Of a stretch of DNA of 64,000 nt, positions 59,153-64,000 are shown piece after piece. The stretch is taken from the NCBI RefSeq assembly GCF_028693495.1, contig NZ_JAQUVG010000006.1, positions 1 to 64,000 on the forward strand, in the 5' to 3' direction. Below the pieces are notes generated by a model. That model did not search any database. It saw nothing but the letters and a program-made list of their open reading frames with translations, and had not been told where the DNA came from. A program made the position numbers and the translations under genes. Origin of the DNA: Zoogloea sp. GTDB taxonomy: Bacteria; Pseudomonadota; Gammaproteobacteria; Burkholderiales; Rhodocyclaceae. Position 1 is the first letter of the stretch; each line of letters begins with the position of its first letter.

Positions 59153-60499
59153 TCAGCTCGCCAGACGGCGTGCCGGAAAGCAGGCTGCAAAACGGCTGCC
59201 CTTGCCGGGCTGACTCTCGATCAGGAGATCCCCCTGGTGGCGGCTCAGCACATGCTTGACGATGGCAAGGCCCAGGCCGGTTCCACCGGTCTCCCGGGAT
59301 CGTCCTCTATCCACCCGGTAAAAACGCTCGGTCAGACGGGGAAGATGCTCGGGCGCAATACCGATCCCGTCATCCTCCACGGCATACTCCACCAGTGAAC
59401 CGCGCTGGCGCCAGCTGATCCGGATATGCCCGCCAGCAGGGGTGTAACGTATCGCATTGATCGCCAGATTGGCAAAGGCACTGTGAAGCTCCTTGGCGTT
59501 GCCAAGCAAGCGCGCCGGGGTGGAACAATCCAGCTCGATGGTATGACGTCCGGCGGACACCACCTCCGCCTCCTGACGGATTTCCTCCAGCAGACCGGGC
59601 ACATCCACCGGCTCTTCCTGCAGTATCGGCGCACCAGCCTCCAGGGCAGACAATGCCAGGAGATCCTGGATGAGCCGCTGCATCCGACCCGCCTGCTCCG
59701 AAGCCAGCTCCAGGTAATGACGGATATCCTCCTTGTCCATATCGTCGAGGCCATCCGTGACCATTTCAAGGAAACCACTGACCACCGTCAGGGGTGTACG
59801 CATTTCATGGGAAACGTTGGCCACGAAATCACGCCGCATGGATTCCAGGCGCTCACCCTGGGTGATGTCCTCGGACATCAGCAGACGCATGTCTTCACTG
59901 AAGGGCACCACATGGACCATCAGCGTCCGGGACACCGGGCGCCCGATCGTCAGGGTCAGCGGGGTGCCGTACTGCCCTTTCTCCAGGTAATGCACGAAAT
60001 CCGGCTGGCGGACGATATTGGTCACCGCAGCCCCCTGATCGCGGCGCTGGTCAAGGCCGAAATGCTGCTCGCCCTGACGGTTCACCCATTCAATGGCATT
60101 GGTTTCCGAGAGGAACAACAGGCCATGGGGCATGGCCTGGCTGGCCTGGCGGAAACGCTCCAGGGCTGCCGACAGACGCTCCTGCCGGTGGCTGGCGCTG
60201 CGCGCCCGGCTGTTGACATCAGCGAAGACGTTGTCCCACAGTCCGAAGGCCCTCGGCAGGGGCGCCGCCGCCTCCACCGGAGTACGCAGCCAGCGCACCA
60301 GCTTGAACAGGTTGTTGACGTGATAGGCACCCGCCAGCAGCAGACAACCGCAAAAGGCCAGCAGGGCCGGAACCAGTCCGAAGAAGATGCCGACGCCCGC
60401 CGAAAGCAGCAGGATCAGTGCAAGAACCGTGAAAACGGCAGCCAGGATATAACTGATCGGGCGGATGAGCACCACCCCTTGGGGAGACGGATTGGGCAC
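59153..60499 (-). CDS. phoR: Phosphate regulon sensor histidine kinase PhoR
   Basis: Two N-terminal TMs, PAS, DFVANVSHEMRTPLTVVSGFLEM, DDGIGIAPEHLPRLTERFYRVDRGRSRETGGTGLGLAIVKH. Confidence 0.92.
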   Translation of the reverse strand: MPNPSPQGVVLIRPISYILAAVFTVLALILLLSAGVGIFFGLVPALLAFCGCLLLAGAYHVNNLFKLVRWLRTPVEAAAPLPRAFGLWDNVFADVNSRARSASHRQERLSAALERFRQASQAMPHGLLFLSETNAIEWVNRQGEQHFGLDQRRDQGAAVTNIVRQPDFVHYLEKGQYGTPLTLTIGRPVSRTLMVHVVPFSEDMRLLMSEDITQGERLESMRRDFVANVSHEMRTPLTVVSGFLEMVTDGLDDMDKEDIRHYLELASEQAGRMQRLIQDLLALSALEAGAPILQEEPVDVPGLLEEIRQEAEVVSAGRHTIELDCSTPARLLGNAKELHSAFANLAINAIRYTPAGGHIRISWRQRGSLVEYAVEDDGIGIAPEHLPRLTERFYRVDRGRSRETGGTGLGLAIVKHVLSRHQGDLLIESQPGKGSRFAACFPARRLAS

Positions 60500-60503
60500 C
60501 GGA

Positions 60504-61214
60504 TTATCTCACGGCAGCGGGAGTTTCCTGCTGGATGGAAAAGCGGTACCCGCTGCCCCGGACAGTCTGAACCAGACTGTCATGATGGCTGGGCTCCAGC
60601 GCACAGCGCAGGCGGCGGATATGCACATCCACCGTCCGCTCCTCGACGAACACGTGATCACCCCACACCTGATCGAGCAACTGGGCACGGGAGTGTACCC
60701 GCTCCGGGTGGGTCATCAGGAAATGCAGCAGCCGGAATTCAGTAGGACCGACAGTGACCGGCTGTCCGCCCGCCGTGAGCCTGTGGGTCGCCGGGTCCAG
60801 CCGCAGACCACCCACCTCCACCGGATCCTCGGTGGTTTCCGGAGCTCGACGGCGCAGCACGGCCTTGATCCGGGCAACCAGCTCCCGAGGTGAAAAAGGC
60901 TTGGTGATATAGTCATCTGCACCGGCTTCAAGCCCCAGCACCTTGTCCTGCTCTTCTCCCCGGGCCGTCAGCATGATCAGGGGAATGCTGCGAGTGCGCT
61001 CCTCGGCACGCAGGCGGCGGGCAAACTCGACCCCAGACATGGCGGGCAGCATCCAGTCCAGAAGGATCAGATCGGGCAGCGCGTCCCGTACGATGCGCTG
61101 GGCTGTTTCAGCATCGCCGGCCTTGACCACATGGTGCCCCGCCCGCGTCAGGTTGGCGGCAATGAGTTCCTGGATCGCGGGCTCGTCTTCAACGAGCAGG
61201 ATGGTGGCGGGCAT
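60504..61214 (-). CDS. phoB: Phosphate regulon response regulator PhoB
   Basis: [38 protein letters not shown]-terminal winged helix ([24 protein letters not shown]). Confidence 0.93.
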   Translation of the reverse strand: MPATILLVEDEPAIQELIAANLTRAGHHVVKAGDAETAQRIVRDALPDLILLDWMLPAMSGVEFARRLRAEERTRSIPLIMLTARGEEQDKVLGLEAGADDYITKPFSPRELVARIKAVLRRRAPETTEDPVEVGGLRLDPATHRLTAGGQPVTVGPTEFRLLHFLMTHPERVHSRAQLLDQVWGDHVFVEERTVDVHIRRLRCALEPSHHDSLVQTVRGSGYRFSIQQETPAAVR

Positions 61215-61265
61215 GAAAACCTCGATGGATAGGATGTTCGGACGCCGGCAGTGTATTTCAGCAAT

Positions 61266-61283
61266 TTGAAGCTTTGATGACAG
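61266..61283 (-). promoter_or_regulatory. Candidate Pho-box-like element CTGTCATCAAAGCTTCAA upstream of phoB (first heptamer consensus, second weak)
   Basis: ATGACAG at 61277-61283 on plus strand = CTGTCAT on minus; about 50-70 bp upstream of phoB ATG. Confidence 0.35.
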
Positions 61284-61371
61284 CTCACGTAGGGCTCGAA
61301 GCCCTCTTCAGGGCGACGAGGCTCGCTTCTAGTATCATGCACGGATTGTGCATCATCACCACGGAGTTCCC

Positions 61372-61797
61372 ATGGCCGGTCTTCGCAAGGACGATCCTGT
61401 TCCCACCGAAATCAAGTTGCACCAGAAATCCCGCATCATGGAAGTTGCATTCGATGACGGCCAGCGCTTCTCGTTCACCTACGAGTTCCTCCGGGTATTT
61501 TCTCCCTCGGCCGAGGTGAGGGGGCACGGGGCAGGCCAGGAGACTCTCCAGCAGGGCAAGCGGGACGTGGACATCAGCCAGGTCGAGCCGGTGGGTAACT
61601 ATGCGATCCGCCCGGTGTTCTCGGATGGTCATGACAGCGGTCTTTATTCCTGGGACTACCTCCACGACATCGGGGAGCAGCAGGAAGCCCTCTGGCAAAC
61701 CTACCTGCTGCGCCTGGCCGAAGCAGGAGGCACCCGGGATCCTGCAGAGCTCCCTCCCCCAGCCCCCAAGACCGGCGGTTGCGGCCACCATCACTGA
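61372..61797 (+). CDS. DUF971 (gamma-butyrobetaine hydroxylase-like N-terminal) domain protein
   Basis: [43 protein letters not shown]...[24 protein letters not shown]. Confidence 0.9.
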   Translation: MAGLRKDDPVPTEIKLHQKSRIMEVAFDDGQRFSFTYEFLRVFSPSAEVRGHGAGQETLQQGKRDVDISQVEPVGNYAIRPVFSDGHDSGLYSWDYLHDIGEQQEALWQTYLLRLAEAGGTRDPAELPPPAPKTGGCGHHH

Positions 61798-61846
61798 ACA
61801 CCTGCCTGGCCCTGGGGCCGGCCAACTGACTTCGATCCTCCAGATC

Positions 61847-62584
61847 ATGAACGACAAGACTACCCATTTCGGCTTCCAGAAGGTTGCCGAGTCCGAGAAA
61901 GCCAGCAAGGTGCGTGGCGTCTTCTCATCCGTTGCCAGCAGCTACGATGTAATGAATGACCTGATGTCCTTCGGACTTCATCGTCTGTGGAAAGCCTTTA
62001 CGGTACAAATTGCCGGCGTACGTAAAGGGGATCGGGTGCTCGACGTGGCAGGCGGGACCGCCGACCTGTCTCTGGCCTTCGCCAAAAAGACCGGACCCAC
62101 CGGTCAGGTCTGGCTAACCGACATCAACCATGCCATGCTCTCCCGGGGACGCGACCGAGTGGTGGACAATGGCCTCCTTCTTCCGGTTGCCCAGTGTGAT
62201 GCCGAACAGTTGCCCTTCCCCGACGATTATTTCGACGTGGTCACCGTGGCCTTCGGCTTGCGTAACATGACCCACAAGGACGCTGCCATCGCCGAGATGC
62301 GCCGGGTCCTGAAGCCTGGTGGACGTCTGCTGGTGCTGGAATTCTCCAAGGTATGGAAGCCGATGGCACCAGCCTACGATTTTTACTCCTTCAAGTTGCT
62401 GCCCTTGATGGGAGAGAAGGTAGCCAGGGATGCCGACAGCTACCGCTACCTGGCTGAAAGCATCCGCATGCATCCGGATCAGGAATCCCTCAAGGCATTG
62501 ATGGAAGGAGCGGGTCTGTCCCGCGTGGAGTACTTCAACATGACCGCCGGGGTGGTCGCCCTTCACCGGGGCTACAAGCTTTAA
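61847..62584 (+). CDS. ubiE: Bifunctional demethylmenaquinone/2-octaprenyl-6-methoxy-1,4-benzoquinol methyltransferase
   Basis: [61 protein letters not shown]. Confidence 0.96.
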   Translation: MNDKTTHFGFQKVAESEKASKVRGVFSSVASSYDVMNDLMSFGLHRLWKAFTVQIAGVRKGDRVLDVAGGTADLSLAFAKKTGPTGQVWLTDINHAMLSRGRDRVVDNGLLLPVAQCDAEQLPFPDDYFDVVTVAFGLRNMTHKDAAIAEMRRVLKPGGRLLVLEFSKVWKPMAPAYDFYSFKLLPLMGEKVARDADSYRYLAESIRMHPDQESLKALMEGAGLSRVEYFNMTAGVVALHRGYKL

Positions 62585-62591
62585 GCCGCAG

Positions 62592-63164
62592 ATGATGCTG
62601 ACATCTGCCACCATCGTCTCCCTGAACAGCCTGCTTGCCGACGCCCCCTGGGCTCGGCAGAAGCTGATGCCCTTCGCTGGACGTAACGCCATGCTCAGCC
62701 TGGAACCCCTGAACATTGGTCTGGGCATAGACGGTGACGGCTATTTCACAGAAGCAGCCGGCAGCGAGGCAGACGTGCAACTGGTGCTGCCTCTGGCCAG
62801 CCTGCCCAAGCTGCTGAGCGGACCAGACGCACTGATGGCCGACATCCGTATCAGTGGTAATGCCGACTTCGCTGACGCCCTGGGCTTCGTGCTGCGCAAG
62901 CTGCGCTGGGATGGGGAAGAGGCACTGTCGAGGATCATCGGCGATATCGCCGCCCGCAGGGCAGTCCTAACCGGACGGAGCCTGGTCCATTGGCACCTTC
63001 AGGGTGCCCGCAGTGTGGTAGAGAACCTCAGCGAATATTTAAGCGAGGAACAGCCCCTGCTGGTCAAACGCAACGCCCTGGAAGACCTGGCAGGCGCCGT
63101 GGCCGATCTCAGGGATGACCTGGCCCGCCTGGAAAAACGTCTGGGCAAACTCAAGAATCACTGA
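62592..63164 (+). CDS. ubiJ: Ubiquinone biosynthesis accessory factor UbiJ (SCP2-like)
   Basis: SCP2-like N-terminus (ISGNADFADALGFVLRKLRWDGEEALSRIIGDIAARRA) directly downstream of ubiE. Confidence 0.88.
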   Translation: MMLTSATIVSLNSLLADAPWARQKLMPFAGRNAMLSLEPLNIGLGIDGDGYFTEAAGSEADVQLVLPLASLPKLLSGPDALMADIRISGNADFADALGFVLRKLRWDGEEALSRIIGDIAARRAVLTGRSLVHWHLQGARSVVENLSEYLSEEQPLLVKRNALEDLAGAVADLRDDLARLEKRLGKLKNH

Positions 63165-63328
63165 GGGTCATCCTTGCGCCCGGGCACACTGGGCAACCGG
63201 CTCACACCCAAGCCTCATCGAGATACCCTCCTCCGGACGCCACTGCCTGGATTCCATCTGGCCGATAGGCCACTCTTCAGTAGAGAACTTGCCCCTCCCG
63301 GCAGGAGCCCCTCCGGATGCAGCAAGAC

Positions 63329-63363
63329 AAAAGGGGCAGCCCCTGAGGTCTGCCCCTTTTTTT
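63329..63363 (+). terminator. Intrinsic terminator AAAAGGGGCAG-N10-CTGCCCCTTTTTTT, likely bidirectional
   Basis: 11-bp perfect stem with T-tract; lies between convergent ubiJ and atpC. Confidence 0.9.
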
Positions 63364-63383
63364 GCTGCAGCGACTCGACTCGC

Positions 63384-63809
63384 TCAGTGACCGCGCTTCT
63401 TCAGCTTGCCGATTGCCGCGATCTGGGCCAGTGCAGAAGCCAGTTCGGACTGAGCCCGCGCATACTCCAGGGCAGAGCCCTGATTCTGCAGAGCTTCTTC
63501 CGCCAGGCGCTTGGCTTCCAGAGCCTTTGCCTCATCCAGATCATGACCACGGATGGCGGTATCCGCCAGCACCGTAACCAGATTCGGCTGGACTTCGAGC
63601 AGACCGCCAGCCACAAAAACCAGCTCTTCTTCAGCCTGGTTCTGGACCTTGACGCGCACAGCACCCGGCTTGATACGGGTCATCAGCGGCATGTGTCCGG
63701 GCAAAATGCCGAGCTCTCCGGATTCGCCGGGAAGTGCCACAAACTCGGCCAGACCGGAGAAGATCTGCTCTTCCGCGCTGACGATATCCACGTGAATGGT
63801 CATTGCCAT
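63384..63809 (-). CDS. atpC: F0F1 ATP synthase subunit epsilon
   Basis: [47 protein letters not shown]. Confidence 0.95.
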   Translation of the reverse strand: MAMTIHVDIVSAEEQIFSGLAEFVALPGESGELGILPGHMPLMTRIKPGAVRVKVQNQAEEELVFVAGGLLEVQPNLVTVLADTAIRGHDLDEAKALEAKRLAEEALQNQGSALEYARAQSELASALAQIAAIGKLKKRGH

Positions 63810-63863
63810 AGTTTCCTCCTCAAACCGGTGGCGCTAGGCGCCGCCGGGCGATGGTCGCATTGA

Positions 63864-64000
63864 TCAGAGGGTCTTCGCTTTTTCGAAGGCCTCTTCAATC
63901 GGGCCGACCATGTAGAAGGCCTGCTCGGGCAGATGGTCACACTCACCAGCCACGATCATCTTGAAGCCCTTGATCGTTTCCTTCAGGGGGACGTACTTGC
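63864..64000 (-). CDS. atpD: F0F1 ATP synthase subunit beta, C-terminal fragment (truncated by window edge)
   Basis: Reverse complement translates [44 protein letters not shown]. Confidence 0.95.
   Translation of the reverse strand, partial: KYVPLKETIKGFKMIVAGECDHLPEQAFYMVGPIEEAFEKAKTL

Noticed and set aside
1-64000. CRISPR arrays, IS elements, prophage or defence islands
   Set aside because: No regularly spaced repeats, transposase/integrase or recognised defence genes; the only phage-like hint is the ClpP-like gene

Overview
GC-rich bacterial chromosomal window, most likely betaproteobacterial (Rhodocyclaceae-like by gene content; this is inference). I support about 60 protein-coding genes. 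The main blocks are: (1) a CreA-family protein, a receiver/histidine kinase, a Crp/Fnr regulator with a DUF2249 gene, and a GAF-PAS-GGDEF-EAL protein; (2) terC, srkA, fabI, rdgC, bluB and dbpA; (3) a translationally coupled TlpA / HlyD-type adaptor / permease / ATPase operon; (4) gdhA and a ZntB/CorA transporter; (5) a 12-kb LPS/cell-surface glycan cluster with msbA, GT4 and GT9 enzymes, an O-antigen ligase, a sialyltransferase-like protein, a CX5R phosphatase and a heptose-kinase-like protein; (6) a ClpP-like protease and pqiA/A/B/C; (7) cobalamin salvage genes (cobC/S/T/U, a cobalamin riboswitch, btuB/C/D, cobO); (8) mnmC, a SNF2 helicase, a Sir2 deacylase, a HIT protein and a PilZ-like protein; (9) phoBR, ubiE/ubiJ and the end of the atp operon. 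No CRISPR array, transposase, tRNA or complete rRNA was found. The most interesting signals are: a 20-bp perfect palindrome between cobU and the riboswitch; a predicted chagasin-type (I42) inhibitor inside the cob cluster; an HldE-like protein whose nucleotidyltransferase half has lost its catalytic motif; a phage-type ClpP; a bacterial-sialyltransferase-like protein; a mini (pseudo)kinase; a PilZ-like protein of otherwise unknown function; and tandem rRNA-style promoters reading off the left edge. I did not find a clearly new multi-gene defence-type system.
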